This document shows positions 9,078 through 19,275 of a DNA stretch of 64,000 nt, piece after piece. Both the position numbers and the translations under genes were made by a program. The notes beneath the pieces are model-generated. The model was not told the DNA's origin. It ran no database searches and saw only the letters and a program-made list of their open reading frames with translations. The DNA lies in the NCBI RefSeq assembly GCF_003007735.2, contig NZ_PXNQ02000001.1, positions 310,001 to 374,000 of the forward strand, in the 5' to 3' direction. The stretch's first letter is position 1; every line of letters starts with the position of its first letter. Source of the stretch: Paracoccus methylarcula. GTDB lineage: Bacteria; Pseudomonadota; Alphaproteobacteria; Rhodobacterales; Rhodobacteraceae.

Positions 9078-10031
9078 TTAGACCATGTCATTCCGGGTCA
9101 GGAGTTTCGAATGCCGGATGACTGAATCCCGTAACCGTAATGCCAGCGGCGATAGAGGGCGACGGCGCAGGCTGAGCAGATAATAGGGCGAAACGCGGAT
9201 CTCATGCGGCATGGGCAGGGTTGTCAGCCCCGCACTGATCGGCGGGCGCAGCAGCAATTGCGCGACCTCGTCCGACATTGCCGATACCGCGTCGCTTTGC
9301 GCCAGATAGGCGATGGTCAGCAAGAGCGAGGGGCTGCTCACGATATTGCGGGGATCGGGCAGCCCGACACTGGCAAAGGCAGCCAGCGTGGCCTCGCGGA
9401 TCGGGGCGCCGCGTTGCTGCATGATCCATTCGTAATCGATCAATTCGGTCAGTGTGACCGAGGCCGCACGCGAGAGAGGGTGGCTGGCCCGCGCCAGGAA
9501 GCTGACCTTCTCGTCGCGCATGGGCAGGATGTTGAAATCCCGGCTGTCGAACTCGGGCAGGATCCGGGCCAGCACGAAATCCATGTCCCCGGCCGCCAGA
9601 TGCGTCAGCAGATCGCGTGACGGCAGGACATCGACGGTGATATCGGCCTCGGGCGCCTGTGCCTTGATCTCGCGGATGGCCGAGACGAGGTAGCCGACCG
9701 CCGGTCCGGTCACCGCACCGACCCGCACCGACCCGGCAATCCCGCCCTGCATTTCCTGGACGTCGGTTGCCATGCTGAACATCTCCCGCAGGATGACCCG
9801 GGCGCGGCGCAGGACGGTCTGGCCGATCTCGGTCGGCTCCATGCCCTTGGGTTGACGCAGGAACAGCCGCGCATCCACCAGTCGCTCGATCTCGGCCAGC
9901 ATGCGCGAGGCGGCGGGTTGCGTCATCGCGCAGCTTTCGGCGGCCATCTGGAGTTGCCCGTGCCGGGCGATCTCGTGGATCAGCCGGAGCTGCGCAGGCT
10001 TGAGCATCAGGCGAGATGGAGGCTTTGACAT
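9078..10031 (-). CDS. LysR family transcriptional regulator, GbpR-like
   Basis: A 317-residue LysR regulator. The N-terminal winged helix-turn-helix (about residues 8-67) has the recognition pattern '[29 protein letters not shown]', and the C-terminal two-lobed effector domain covers about 95-305. It is divergent from chvE across a 144-bp gap, as GbpR is from chvE in Agrobacterium, where it controls the sugar-binding protein in response to galactose and arabinose. The gap contains a short palindrome GCTT-GGT-AAGC (10085-10095) that could be part of a LysR site, but it is too small to call. Control of the downstream sugar operon is inference from this arrangement. Confidence 0.88.
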   Translation of the reverse strand: MSKPPSRLMLKPAQLRLIHEIARHGQLQMAAESCAMTQPAASRMLAEIERLVDARLFLRQPKGMEPTEIGQTVLRRARVILREMFSMATDVQEMQGGIAGSVRVGAVTGPAVGYLVSAIREIKAQAPEADITVDVLPSRDLLTHLAAGDMDFVLARILPEFDSRDFNILPMRDEKVSFLARASHPLSRAASVTLTELIDYEWIMQQRGAPIREATLAAFASVGLPDPRNIVSSPSLLLTIAYLAQSDAVSAMSDEVAQLLLRPPISAGLTTLPMPHEIRVSPYYLLSLRRRPLSPLALRLRDSVIRHSKLLTRNDMV

Positions 10032-10175
10032 ATCAGTTTCGCTATGCAGATGGCGGAAGATGTCATTTTACCATCATGTTGTCGGCTTGGTAAGCGTTTC
10101 GCGGATGCCGCTCCGGCGAAGGGGTGGTCATTTGGGCAGGACGAAAGGGTTCTGCCGCTCAGAGGGAGGTTTACG

Positions 10176-11231
10176 ATGAAATTCACCACTGCCGCTATCG
10201 CGCTTGCGATCGGCGTTTCCGGGCTTGCCTTTGGCGCCATGGCTGAAACCGTCGGCATCTCGATGCCAACGAAATCCTCGGCCCGCTGGATCGATGATGG
10301 CAACAACATGGTCAAGCAGTTCCAGGAAGCGGGTTACGAGACCGATCTGCAATATGCCGAGGACGATATCCCGAACCAGCTTGCCCAGGTCGAGAACATG
10401 ATCACCAAGGGCGTCAATGTCCTGGTGATCGCGGCCATCGACGGCACCACGCTGTCGAACGCGCTGGCCAATGCCAAGGCCGCCGATATCAAGGTGATCG
10501 CCTATGACCGCCTGATCCGCGACACGCCGGATGTCGATTACTATGCCACTTTCGACAATTTCAAGGTCGGCGTGCAGCAGGCGAACACGCTGGTCCAGGG
10601 GTTGGAAGAGCGTTTCCCCGACGAGAAGCCCTGGAATGTCGAATTGTTCGGTGGCAGCCCCGACGACAACAACGCCTATTTCTTCTATGATGGCGCGATG
10701 TCGGTTTTGCAGCCGTTGATCGACGCGGGCGATGTCGTGATTCCGTCGGGCCAGATGGGCATGGATACGGTCGGCACGCTGCGTTGGGATCCGGCGACCG
10801 CGCAATCGCGGATGGATAACCTGCTTTCGGCAAATTACACCGACAAGACCCTGCATGGCGTGCTGTCGCCCTATGACGGCTTGTCCATCGGTATCCTGTC
10901 CTCGCTGAAGGGCGTGGGATACGGCTCGGGCGATCTGGCCATGCCGATCGTTTCGGGGCAGGACGCCGAGGTGCAGTCGGTCAAGTCGATCGTCGCAGGC
11001 GAACAATATGCGACGATCTTCAAGGATACGCGCGAACTGGCCAAGGTCACCGTCGGCATGGTCGATGCGATGCTGAAGGGCGAGGAGCCCGAGATCAACG
11101 ATACCGAAACCTATGACAATGGCGTCAAGGTCGTGCCCTCCTATCTGTTGGAGCCGCTGCCGGTGGATTCCTCGAACTGGGAAGAGGTGCTGATCGGATC
11201 GGGTTATTACAGTGAAGATCAGCTGAAATAA
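10176..11231 (+). CDS. chvE: ChvE-type multiple-sugar-binding periplasmic protein
   Basis: A 351-residue precursor. The signal peptide is about residues 1-23 ([23 protein letters not shown]), then [22 protein letters not shown], which is diagnostic of ChvE/Ggu binding proteins. It binds aldoses such as L-arabinose, D-galactose, glucose and xylose in the periplasm and feeds GguA-GguB; in Agrobacterium ChvE also signals to VirA. The start at 10176 follows a strong AGAGGGAGG; an upstream in-frame ATG at 10044 would add a non-signal leader and is rejected. It is first in the sugar operon, divergent from the GbpR-like regulator, and separated from gguA by 148 bp containing a structured repeat. Confidence 0.95.
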   Translation: MKFTTAAIALAIGVSGLAFGAMAETVGISMPTKSSARWIDDGNNMVKQFQEAGYETDLQYAEDDIPNQLAQVENMITKGVNVLVIAAIDGTTLSNALANAKAADIKVIAYDRLIRDTPDVDYYATFDNFKVGVQQANTLVQGLEERFPDEKPWNVELFGGSPDDNNAYFFYDGAMSVLQPLIDAGDVVIPSGQMGMDTVGTLRWDPATAQSRMDNLLSANYTDKTLHGVLSPYDGLSIGILSSLKGVGYGSGDLAMPIVSGQDAEVQSVKSIVAGEQYATIFKDTRELAKVTVGMVDAMLKGEEPEINDTETYDNGVKVVPSYLLEPLPVDSSNWEEVLIGSGYYSEDQLK

Positions 11232-11256
11232 CCGGTATCTGCGTCCCGTGATCGTC

Positions 11257-11350
11257 GGGGGCTGTCTGCCCCCCGCCGCCGGCTGGTTCTCGGACCAGTG
11301 GCGCCGCAACCGACGGCCCCCCGAAGGTATTTCGGTAAAGAAGAAGGGGG
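11257..11350 (+). repeat. Intergenic GC-hairpin plus GGTATTT/AAGAAGAA element, copy 1 (chvE-gguA)
   Basis: GGGGGC-TGTCT-GCCCCC (11257-11273) forms a hairpin. About 40 nt later comes a C-run, AGGTATTT-CGG-TAAAGAAGAA and a G-run (to 11350), whose CCCCCC and GGGGGG ends could also pair. The 21-nt core matches three other copies in the window (27360, 35033 and 58871 regions). It lies 3' of chvE in the sense orientation and inside the operon, so it may limit read-through or stabilise chvE mRNA. There is no U-tract. Confidence 0.65.
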
Positions 11351-11379
11351 GTATCCGCAGCCGTTACAGGGGAAGTTGC

Positions 11380-12900
11380 ATGACCGCGCTTTTGGAGATG
11401 CGTAATATCACCAAGACATTTCCGGGCGTGAAAGCCCTGGACAATGTCAGTCTCTCGGTGCGCGAGGGCGAGATCCACGCGATTTGCGGCGAGAATGGTG
11501 CAGGCAAATCCACCCTGATGAAGGTGCTGTCAGGCGTCTATCCCGCCGGCAGCTACGAGGGCGAGATCGTCTATGACGGCCAGACCGCCGAGTTCGGCGG
11601 CATCCGCGACAGCGAGGATCGCGGCATCATCATCATCCACCAGGAACTGGCGCTGGTGCCGCTCTTGTCGATTGCCGAGAATATCTTCCTGGGCAATGAA
11701 CGCGCCAGCAACGGTGTCGTCAACTGGCGCGAGACCTTCCGCCAGACCGAGGGCCTGCTGGCCAAGGTTGGGCTGCGCGAGGCTCCGGGGATCAAGGTGG
11801 ACGGTCTTGGCGTCGGCAAGCAGCAACTGGTCGAGATCGCCAAGGCGCTCTCCAAGGATGTCCGCCTGCTGATCCTTGATGAGCCCACCGCGGCCCTGTC
11901 CGAGGCCGACAGCCAGGCACTGTTGGATTTGTTGCTGGAACTGAAGGGGCAGGGGGTCACCTCGATCATCATCAGCCACAAGCTGAACGAGGTTCGCCGG
12001 GTTGCCGACAGCGTCACGGTGATCCGCGACGGGGCGACCATCTCGACCATCGACGCGCGCGGCGGCGACCTGACCGAGGATCGCATCGTGCGCGACATGG
12101 TCGGGCGCGACATGGCGCATCGCTATCCGGATCGCGAGCGGCGGGCGGGTGACGTGGTGTTCGAGGTCAAGGATTGGAATGTCTGGCATCCCGAGCATGC
12201 CGACCGGCAGGTGATCCGTGACCTGTCGATGAATGTCCGTGCCGGAGAGGTCGTGGGCATCGCCGGGCTGATGGGCTCGGGGCGCACCGAGCTTGCGATG
12301 AGCATCTTCGGCCGCAGCTATGGCCGCAATATCTCGGGTCAGGCATCGATGCGCGGCCAGCCGGTCGATTTGTCGGCGGTGGACAAGGCGATCGCGGCGG
12401 GGCTTGCCTATGTGACCGAGGACCGCAAGACGCTTGGCCTGATCCTGGACGAGACGATCCGCCGCAACACCATCCTGGCGAATCTCGATGGGGTCGCCAA
12501 TCGCGGCGTGGTCGATGAGAACCGCGAGACCGAGGTGGCCGAGAAATACCGCAAGGTGATGAATATCCGCACGCCGAGCGTGTTCCAGAAGGTGATGAAC
12601 CTGTCGGGCGGCAATCAGCAGAAGGTGGTGCTGGCCAAATGGCTGTTCACCGAGCCCGAGGTGCTGATCCTGGACGAGCCGACACGTGGCATCGATGTCG
12701 GCGCGAAATACGAAATATACAATATCATCAACGATCTCAGCGCGGCCGGAAAGGCCGTCATCATGATCTCGTCCGAGATGCCCGAACTGCTGGGCATGTG
12801 CGACCGGATCTATGTCATGAACGAGGGCAGTTTCGTGGGCGAATTGCAGGCAGAGGACGCCTCGCAGGAAAGCATCATGTCGCTGATCGTCAGGGAGTAG
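11380..12900 (+). CDS. gguA: Multiple-sugar ABC transporter ATP-binding protein GguA (MmsA)
   Basis: A 506-residue double-ABC ATPase of the sugar CUT2 class. The first domain has Walker [10 protein letters not shown], preceded by the '[16 protein letters not shown]' start typical of MglA/XylG/GguA, and Walker [14 protein letters not shown]. The second domain has a degenerate Walker A (GLMGSGRTE), as usual for this family, with signature LSGGNQQKV and Walker [12 protein letters not shown]. The start at ATG 11380 follows GGGGAAG; the frame is open upstream through the repeat element but that part is not coding-like. It energises GguB for import of sugars bound by ChvE. Confidence 0.94.
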   Translation: MTALLEMRNITKTFPGVKALDNVSLSVREGEIHAICGENGAGKSTLMKVLSGVYPAGSYEGEIVYDGQTAEFGGIRDSEDRGIIIIHQELALVPLLSIAENIFLGNERASNGVVNWRETFRQTEGLLAKVGLREAPGIKVDGLGVGKQQLVEIAKALSKDVRLLILDEPTAALSEADSQALLDLLLELKGQGVTSIIISHKLNEVRRVADSVTVIRDGATISTIDARGGDLTEDRIVRDMVGRDMAHRYPDRERRAGDVVFEVKDWNVWHPEHADRQVIRDLSMNVRAGEVVGIAGLMGSGRTELAMSIFGRSYGRNISGQASMRGQPVDLSAVDKAIAAGLAYVTEDRKTLGLILDETIRRNTILANLDGVANRGVVDENRETEVAEKYRKVMNIRTPSVFQKVMNLSGGNQQKVVLAKWLFTEPEVLILDEPTRGIDVGAKYEIYNIINDLSAAGKAVIMISSEMPELLGMCDRIYVMNEGSFVGELQAEDASQESIMSLIVRE

Positions 12901-12906
12901 GACAGC

Positions 12907-14094
12907 ATGGAACAGACCGAACGCGCGCCGGGTCTCGGGATCGGCGCATATATCGCCAAGCATATCCGAGAATACGGGCTGTTATTCGCGCTGATCGCGA
13001 TCATGGCGTTTTTCCAGATCGTGACCGGCGGCACGCTTCTGCGGCCGGTGAACATCACCAACCTGTTCCTGCAGAACAGCTATATCATCATCATGGCGCT
13101 TGGCATGCTGCTGGTGATCGTCGGCGGCAATATCGATCTGTCGGTGGGATCCGTCATGGGCTTCATCGGCGCGCTGGCCGCGGTGATGATCGTATCGTGG
13201 AAACTGCCTGTCGGCGTTGCGATGGCGATCTGCCTGATCGTCGGCATGCTGATCGGGGCGGTTCAGGGCTATTTCGTCGCCTATTGGAAAATCCCCTCCT
13301 TCATCGTGACACTGGCCGGGATGCTGGTGTTCCGGGGCTTGTCTCTGTGGCTTCTGGCCGGGCAGTCCATCGGTCCGTTCCCGGGCAATTTCCAGTCGCT
13401 CTCCACCGGCTTCATCCCCGACCTGTTCGGTGCGGACAAGCCGAACATGGTGGCACTGGCGGTCGGAGTGGCGGCGGTGCTGGTGCTGGTCTGGCTGGCC
13501 CTGCGCAACCGCTCCCGCAACATGCGTTATGGTATCGAGGACGAGCCATGGGGGCTGTTCGTGGCACGCAACGCCGTCGTCGCCTTCGCGCTTCTGTTCG
13601 TGACATGGAAGCTGGCATGGTTCCGTGGCCTGCCCAATGTGCTGCTGTCGATGGTGATCCTGACGGTGATCTATGTCTTCATCACCGAGCGCACGACGCT
13701 TGGACGCCGCATCTATGCCGTGGGCGGCAATGCCAAGGCCGCCAAGCTGTCCGGCATCCGGACCGAGCGGCTGACTTTCCTGACCTTCGTGAATATGGGG
13801 CTTCTGGCGGCGCTGGCCGGGCTGGTCTTTGCGGCGCGGCTGAACACCGCCACCCCGAAAGCGGGCTTCGCGGTCGAGCTGGACGTGATCGCCGCCGTCT
13901 TCATCGGTGGGGCATCGATGGCGGGCGGTTCCGGCAAGATCGTCGGCGCGGTCGTGGGTGCCTTCATCATGGGGGTGATGAATAACGGCATGTCGATCCT
14001 TGGGATCGGCATCGACTACCAACAGGTCATCAAGGGCCTGGTGCTTCTCGCCGCCGTGTTTTTCGACGTCTACAACAAGAACAAGGAAGGCTGA
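12907..14094 (+). CDS. gguB: Multiple-sugar ABC transporter permease GguB (MmsB)
   Basis: A 395-residue hydrophobic permease of the CUT2 (RbsC/XylH-like) family with about ten TM segments. Family marks are 'NIDLSVGSVMGFIGALAA' (residues about 77-95), 'SFIVTLAGMLVFRGLSL' and the late 'FAVELDVIAAVFIGGASMAGGSGKIVGA'. At 395 residues it is of XylH/GguB length, longer than RbsC. It starts 6 bp after gguA and ends 3 bp before gguC, so it is clearly in the same operon. It forms the channel for arabinose, galactose and similar aldoses. Confidence 0.94.
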   Translation: MEQTERAPGLGIGAYIAKHIREYGLLFALIAIMAFFQIVTGGTLLRPVNITNLFLQNSYIIIMALGMLLVIVGGNIDLSVGSVMGFIGALAAVMIVSWKLPVGVAMAICLIVGMLIGAVQGYFVAYWKIPSFIVTLAGMLVFRGLSLWLLAGQSIGPFPGNFQSLSTGFIPDLFGADKPNMVALAVGVAAVLVLVWLALRNRSRNMRYGIEDEPWGLFVARNAVVAFALLFVTWKLAWFRGLPNVLLSMVILTVIYVFITERTTLGRRIYAVGGNAKAAKLSGIRTERLTFLTFVNMGLLAALAGLVFAARLNTATPKAGFAVELDVIAAVFIGGASMAGGSGKIVGAVVGAFIMGVMNNGMSILGIGIDYQQVIKGLVLLAAVFFDVYNKNKEG

Positions 14095-14097
14095 CCC

Positions 14098-15087
14098 ATG
14101 CTTCTGTCGCAAATCCGATTGCCCGATGGCAGCCGTGCCGTCGCCATGCGTGAAGGAGAGGAGGCCCGGGTCGTTTCCGGCGCTGCAAGCACGCTCGACC
14201 TGGCGCTGGCCGCGATCGCGGCTGGTCGCAAGCTGGGCGATGAGATCGCTGCGCGCGGGCTGGGCGAGACGGTCGATCTGGCGGCGGCCTTGGCCGAGGG
14301 ACGGATGCTCTTGCCGCTGGATCATCCTGATCCGGCGCATCTGCACCTGACCGGGACGGGCCTGACGCATCTGGGATCCGCTTCGACGCGGGATTCCATG
14401 CACCAGAAAGCCGATCCCGAGGACATGACCGACAGCATGAAGATGTTCCGGATGGGGCTGGAAGGCGGCAAGCCGCGTGCGGGTGAGGCCGGCGTGCAGC
14501 CCGAATGGTTCTACAAGGGCAACGGTCATGCCGCCGTTGCACCGGGAGCGGCGCTGACCTCGCCCCCCTTCGCGCTGGATGCCGGAGAGGAGCCCGAGAT
14601 CGCGGGGCTCTACGTGATCGGTCCGGATGGGCGGCCCTTCCGCCTTGGCTTCGCGCTTGCCAACGAGTTCTCGGACCATGTGACCGAGCGCGGCAATTAC
14701 CTGTGGCTCGCCCATTCCAAGCTGCGCCCCGCAAGCTACGGCCCCGAGATGCTGCTGGGTGATCTGCCGCAGCATGTCGAAGGCGCCAGCCGGGTCCTTC
14801 GCGACGGCAAGACCGTTTGGGAAAAGCCGTTCCTGTCGGGCGAAGGGAACATGTCCCACAGCCTTGCCAACCTGGAACATCACCATTTCAAATACGAGCT
14901 GTTCCGCCAGCCCGGTGACGTGCATGTGCATTTCTTCGGCACCGCGACCCTGTCATTCGCCGATGGGGTAACCGTCCAGCCGGGCGACGAATTCGAGATT
15001 GCCTGCGACGCCTTCGGGCACGCGCTGCGTAATCCCCTGGAACAGCAGGCGGCCGGGTCGGAACCCGTCTCCGTCCAAGCACTCTGA
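14098..15087 (+). CDS. gguC: GguC/AraD1 family protein, probable L-2-keto-3-deoxyarabonate dehydratase (FAH fold)
   Basis: A 329-residue protein of the GguC/AraD1 group within the fumarylacetoacetate hydrolase-like fold. Features are 'HLTGTGLTHLGSAS' (about residues 81-94), the acidic metal-site region 'PEIAGLYVIGPDGRPFRLGFALANEFSDH' and a conserved 'FAH-like' C-terminal beta domain. The family converts L-2-keto-3-deoxyarabonate to 2-oxoglutarate semialdehyde in the oxidative arabinose route. Its place between the transporter and the arabonate dehydratase, with a semialdehyde dehydrogenase two genes on, supports this job. Exact substrate range (arabinose versus galactose intermediates) cannot be read from sequence. 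Confidence 0.85.
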   Translation: MLLSQIRLPDGSRAVAMREGEEARVVSGAASTLDLALAAIAAGRKLGDEIAARGLGETVDLAAALAEGRMLLPLDHPDPAHLHLTGTGLTHLGSASTRDSMHQKADPEDMTDSMKMFRMGLEGGKPRAGEAGVQPEWFYKGNGHAAVAPGAALTSPPFALDAGEEPEIAGLYVIGPDGRPFRLGFALANEFSDHVTERGNYLWLAHSKLRPASYGPEMLLGDLPQHVEGASRVLRDGKTVWEKPFLSGEGNMSHSLANLEHHHFKYELFRQPGDVHVHFFGTATLSFADGVTVQPGDEFEIACDAFGHALRNPLEQQAAGSEPVSVQAL

Positions 15088-15095
15088 GGCCCTGA

Positions 15096-16838
15096 ATGTC
15101 CTTCACTCCCGCACCCTGGCCCCGCAAGCTGCGTTCGCAGGAATGGTATGGCGGCAATTCGCGCGATACGATCTATCATCGCGGCTGGCTGAAAAATCAG
15201 GGCTATCCGCATGACCTGTTCGATGGGCGCCCGATCATCGGCATCCTGAACACATGGTCGGACCTGACCCCCTGCAACGGCCATCTGCGGGAGCTGGCCG
15301 AAAAGGTGAAGGCGGGTGTGTGGGAGGCCGGGGGTTTTCCCGTCGAGGTGCCGGTATTCTCGGCCTCGGAAAACACCTTCCGCCCCTCGGCGATGATGTT
15401 CCGCAACCTCGCCGCGCTGGCCATCGAGGAAACCATTCGCGGCCAGCCGATGGATGGCGCGGTGCTGCTGGTCGGCTGCGACAAGACCACGCCTTCGCTG
15501 ATGATGGCGGCGGCATCGACCGATATCCCCTCCATCGTCGTCACCGGCGGGCCGATGCTGAACGGCTATTTCCGGGGTGAGCGGGTCGGTTCGGGCACCC
15601 ATCTGTGGAAGTTCTCGGAAGCCGTGAAGGCGGGCGAGATGACGCAGGAAGAATTCCTGGAGGCCGAGCAATCCATGTCGCGGTCATCCGGCACCTGCAA
15701 CACGATGGGCACGGCATCGACGATGGCCAGCATGGCCGAGGCCCTGGGCATGGCGCTTTCGGGCAATGCCGCGATTCCGGCTGTGGACTCGCGCCGCCGC
15801 GTGATGGCGCAGCTTTCCGGGCGGCGGATCGTGCAGATGGTCAAGGACGATCTGAAACCCTCGGACATCCTGACCAAGCAGGCGTTCGAGAACGCGATCC
15901 GCACCAATGGCGCCATCGGCGGTTCGACCAATGCGGTGGTGCATCTGCTGGCGCTTGCGGGCCGGGTGGGGGTTGACGTGACGCTGGATGACTGGGACCG
16001 CTGCGGGCGCGACGTGCCGACCATCGTCAACCTGATGCCCTCGGGCGAATACCTGATGGAAGAGTTCTTCTATGCGGGCGGTCTGCCCGTCGTCATCAAG
16101 CGCTTGGGCGAGGCGGGCCTGCTGAACCGCGATGCGCTGACGGTTTCGGGCCGGGCGATATGGGACGAGGTCAAGGACGTCATCAACCACAACGATGATG
16201 TCATCCGGCCCACCGAGAAGGCACTGACGCAGCAAGGCGGCATTGCCGTTCTGCGCGGCAATCTTGCCCCGAACGGCGCGGTGCTGAAACCTTCCGCCGC
16301 CAGCCCGCATCTTTTGACCCATCGGGGCAGGGCGGTCGTGTTCGAGGATATCGACGACTACAAGGCGCGGATCAACGGTGACGCGCTGGATATCGACGAG
16401 ACCTGCGTGATGGTGCTGAAGAATTGCGGGCCAAAGGGCTATCCGGGCATGGCCGAGGTCGGCAATATGGGCCTGCCGCCCAAGGTGCTGAAAAAGGGCA
16501 TCACCGACATGGTTCGGATCTCGGATGCGCGCATGTCGGGCACGGCCTATGGCACCGTCATTCTGCATACCTCCCCCGAAGCTGCGGCGGGCGGTCCCTT
16601 GGCCGTGGTGCGGGATGGCGACATGATCGAGCTGGATGTGCCGAACCGCCGCCTGCATCTTGAAATCAGCGACGAGGATCTCGCCGCCCGTTTGGCCGAG
16701 TGGCAACCAAGGCATGAGCAGGCCGAAAGCGGTTATGCATGGCTGCATCAGCAACATGTCGGCGGCGCGGATACCGGCGCCGATCTGGACTTCCTGAAAG
16801 GCTGCCGGGGCAATCCGGTCGGAAAGGACAGCCATTGA
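15096..16838 (+). CDS. IlvD/EDD family sugar-acid dehydratase, probable L-arabonate (and D-galactonate) dehydratase
   Basis: A 580-residue iron-sulfur dehydratase. Cluster ligands are Cys60 (TPCNGH), Cys128 (GCDKTTP) and Cys201 (SGTCNTMGTAST), the pattern of the [2Fe-2S] pentonate dehydratases such as the Rhizobium L-arabinonate dehydratase of nearly identical length. The opening 'RSQEWYGGNSRDTIYHRGWL' separates it from the amino-acid enzyme IlvD. It removes water from L-arabonate to give L-2-keto-3-deoxyarabonate; known relatives also take D-galactonate and D-fuconate, which fits the dgoK and dgoA genes downstream. It starts 8 bp after gguC and its stop overlaps the next start (TGATG). Confidence 0.9.
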   Translation: MSFTPAPWPRKLRSQEWYGGNSRDTIYHRGWLKNQGYPHDLFDGRPIIGILNTWSDLTPCNGHLRELAEKVKAGVWEAGGFPVEVPVFSASENTFRPSAMMFRNLAALAIEETIRGQPMDGAVLLVGCDKTTPSLMMAAASTDIPSIVVTGGPMLNGYFRGERVGSGTHLWKFSEAVKAGEMTQEEFLEAEQSMSRSSGTCNTMGTASTMASMAEALGMALSGNAAIPAVDSRRRVMAQLSGRRIVQMVKDDLKPSDILTKQAFENAIRTNGAIGGSTNAVVHLLALAGRVGVDVTLDDWDRCGRDVPTIVNLMPSGEYLMEEFFYAGGLPVVIKRLGEAGLLNRDALTVSGRAIWDEVKDVINHNDDVIRPTEKALTQQGGIAVLRGNLAPNGAVLKPSAASPHLLTHRGRAVVFEDIDDYKARINGDALDIDETCVMVLKNCGPKGYPGMAEVGNMGLPPKVLKKGITDMVRISDARMSGTAYGTVILHTSPEAAAGGPLAVVRDGDMIELDVPNRRLHLEISDEDLAARLAEWQPRHEQAESGYAWLHQQHVGGADTGADLDFLKGCRGNPVGKDSH

Positions 16839-17749
16839 TGAAGCTTGCACTTGTCGGCATCGGAAAGATCGCACTCGATCAGCATGTCCCCGCGATCGCG
16901 GCCAGCCCGGATTGGGAACTGGCCGCCACGGTCTCGCGCAGTGGCACCGTCGAGGGTGTCGAGGCGTTCACCCGGATCGAGGACATGCTGGAAGCGCGTC
17001 CCGACATCGAACTCGTCAGCCTTTGCCTACCGCCGGTGCCGCGCTTTGCCGCGGCGCAGGCGGCGCTGCGGGCGGGGCGGCACCTGATGCTGGAAAAGCC
17101 TCCCGGTGCGACCCTGTCCGAGGTTCATGCTTTGGCCGATCTGGCACAGGCGCAAGGCGTCAGCCTGTTCGCGACATGGCATTCGCGCATGGCTCATGCG
17201 GTCGCCGGGGCCAAGGCGTGGCTGGCGGGCAAGACGATCCGCGAAGGCCGCATCACCTGGCGCGAGGATGTGCGTAAATGGCATCCCGGGCAAGACTGGA
17301 TTTTCGAGCCCGGTGGCATGGGCGTGTTCGATCCCGGCATCAACGCACTGTCGATCCTGACCGAAATCCTGCCCGATCCGGTGCATCTGACAGGCGCCGA
17401 ACTGGATTTCCCGGCCAATCGCCAGGCACCCATCGCTGCCCGGTTGGCATTCACGCAGAACATCTCGGCCGATTTCGATTTCCGGCAGGAAGGCCCGCAG
17501 ACCTGGGACATGGAATTTTTCACCGATGCCGGGAAATTGGCGCTGCGCATGGGTGGTAATGTGATCGAGATCGACGGCCAGCCCGCCGGGGGCGAGGACA
17601 GCATCATGGGCGAGTATCCCGCGCTTTATGCCCGGATGGCGGAACTGGTCCGGGGCGGGGTCTCGGATGTCGATCTGTCGCCGATGGTGCAGGTCTCGGA
17701 CGCCTTCACATTGGGTCGCCGCAACATTGTCGAAGATTTTGAATTCTAG
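16838..17749 (+). CDS. Gfo/Idh/MocA family oxidoreductase, probable D-galactose/L-arabinose 1-dehydrogenase
   Basis: A 303-residue NAD(P)-dependent enzyme. The Rossmann motif is in 'LALVGIGKIALDQHVPAI' (residues 3-20), the catalytic Lys is in 'MLEKPPG', and the C-terminal domain has 'GGMGVFDPGINALSI' with the Asp/His region of the galactose-dehydrogenase subgroup. It oxidises C1 of the aldose to the lactone, the first step of both the L-arabinose and D-galactose oxidative paths. ATG 16838 overlaps the dehydratase stop; the frame upstream is only the shadow of that gene. Sugar preference is inferred from neighbours. Confidence 0.86.
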   Translation: MKLALVGIGKIALDQHVPAIAASPDWELAATVSRSGTVEGVEAFTRIEDMLEARPDIELVSLCLPPVPRFAAAQAALRAGRHLMLEKPPGATLSEVHALADLAQAQGVSLFATWHSRMAHAVAGAKAWLAGKTIREGRITWREDVRKWHPGQDWIFEPGGMGVFDPGINALSILTEILPDPVHLTGAELDFPANRQAPIAARLAFTQNISADFDFRQEGPQTWDMEFFTDAGKLALRMGGNVIEIDGQPAGGEDSIMGEYPALYARMAELVRGGVSDVDLSPMVQVSDAFTLGRRNIVEDFEF

Positions 17750-17760
17750 AAGGAAACGCA

Positions 17761-19272
17761 ATGACTTTCACACCGCATGGCAAACATCTGGTCGCAGGCG
17801 AATGGGTCGGGGCGGATCACAGCTTTTCCTCGACTCCCGCGCATGGGCCAGTGCATGAGTTCAGCACCGGGACCGTCGATCTGGTGAACCGCGCTGTCGA
17901 GGCCGCCGAAGAGGCCTTCTGGTCCTATGGCTATACGACCCGAGAGGAGCGCGCCGCTTTCCTGGACGCGATAGCAGACGAGATCGAGGCGCGAGCCGAT
18001 GCGATCACCGAGATCGGCACGCAGGAAACCGGCTTGCCCGAGGCACGGCTGCAGGGCGAGCGCGGGCGCACCACCGGCCAGCTTCGCCTGTTCGCGGAAC
18101 ATATCCGCAAGGGCGACTATCTCGACCGCCGCCATGACAAGGCCTTGCCTGACCGCCAGCCTTTGCCGCGCCCCGATCTGCGAATGATCCAGCGGCCCAT
18201 TGGCCCGGTCGCGGTGTTTGGTGCCTCGAATTTCCCGCTCGCCTTCTCGACCGCCGGGGGGGATACCGCCTCGGCGCTGGCCGCAGGCTGTCCGGTGGTG
18301 GTCAAGGGCCATCCCGCCCATCCCGGCACCGGCGAGATCGTGGCCGAGGCGATCCATGCCGCCATCGCCCGAACCGGCATGCCCAAGGGCGTGTTTTCAT
18401 TCATCCATGGCGACAGCCACGAGGTTGGAGCGGCATTGGTCCAGCACCCGCTGATCAAGGCGGTAGGCTTCACCGGCAGTCTGCGTGGCGGCCGGGCGCT
18501 GTTCGATCTTTGCGCCGCGCGGCCCGAGCCGATCCCGTTTTTCGGGGAACTGGGCAGCATCAATCCCTGCTTCGTCCTGCCGCAGGCCCTGGCGGCTCGC
18601 GGCAAGGCGATTGCCGAGGGCTGGACGGGCAGCCTGACGATGGGGGCGGGGCAGTTCTGCACCAATCCGGGACTGGTGATCCTGCCAGAGGGCGATACGG
18701 CCGAAAGCTTTACCGAGGCCGCCCGTGCCGCACTGGCCGATCCGGCAGGGCAGGTGATGCTGACCGACGGTATCGCAGAGGCTTACCGTCAGGGGGCTGG
18801 GCGCGTGGCCGCACTGGCCTCGGCGGTGGTCGAGACCGAAAGCCCCGGCCGCAATGCCTTGCCGAATATCTACAAGACCAGCGCCGATGATTTCCTGCGC
18901 GACCATGCGCTTGGCGAGGAAGTCTTCGGCCCGCTCGGCCTGATCGTCACCACCCGCGACGAGGACCAGATGCTGGAGCTGGCACGCGGACTGGAGGGGC
19001 AGTTGACCGCGACCCTGCAGATGGACGAAGGGGACACGCCGCTTGCCCGCCGCCTGATGCCGGTACTCGAACGCAAGGCGGGACGGGTCATGGCCAATGG
19101 CTGGCCCACCGGGGTCGAGGTTTGCGATGCGATGGTGCATGGCGGCCCCTATCCCGCATCGACGAATTTCGGAGCCACCAGCGTCGGCACCCTGGCGATC
19201 CGCCGCTTCCTGCGGCTGGTCTGTTTCCAGAACCTGCCCGAGGCGCTGTTGCCCGAAGACCTGCGAGGCTGA
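17761..19272 (+). CDS. Aldehyde dehydrogenase, probable 2-oxoglutarate semialdehyde dehydrogenase (EC 1.2.1.26)
   Basis: A 503-residue NAD(P)-dependent aldehyde dehydrogenase. Key residues are Asn157 (FGASNFPL), Lys182 (VVVKGHP), the general base Glu263 (FFGELGS) and the nucleophile Cys300 (GAGQFCTNPG). The 'FGASNFPLAFSTAGGDTASALAAG' and 'KGHPAHPGT' stretches are typical of the ketoglutarate-semialdehyde subgroup. It makes 2-oxoglutarate, the end of the non-phosphorylative pentose pathway, from the product of GguC. It starts 11 bp after the sugar dehydrogenase with AGAAGGAAA upstream. ytfQ follows after 48 bp. Confidence 0.9.
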   Translation: MTFTPHGKHLVAGEWVGADHSFSSTPAHGPVHEFSTGTVDLVNRAVEAAEEAFWSYGYTTREERAAFLDAIADEIEARADAITEIGTQETGLPEARLQGERGRTTGQLRLFAEHIRKGDYLDRRHDKALPDRQPLPRPDLRMIQRPIGPVAVFGASNFPLAFSTAGGDTASALAAGCPVVVKGHPAHPGTGEIVAEAIHAAIARTGMPKGVFSFIHGDSHEVGAALVQHPLIKAVGFTGSLRGGRALFDLCAARPEPIPFFGELGSINPCFVLPQALAARGKAIAEGWTGSLTMGAGQFCTNPGLVILPEGDTAESFTEAARAALADPAGQVMLTDGIAEAYRQGAGRVAALASAVVETESPGRNALPNIYKTSADDFLRDHALGEEVFGPLGLIVTTRDEDQMLELARGLEGQLTATLQMDEGDTPLARRLMPVLERKAGRVMANGWPTGVEVCDAMVHGGPYPASTNFGATSVGTLAIRRFLRLVCFQNLPEALLPEDLRG

Positions 19273-19275
19273 AAA

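Noticed and set aside
10085..10095. GCTT-GGT-AAGC as the GbpR-like binding site
   Set aside because: The position is good but 4-bp arms are too short to distinguish from chance. It is mentioned only in the regulator entry.
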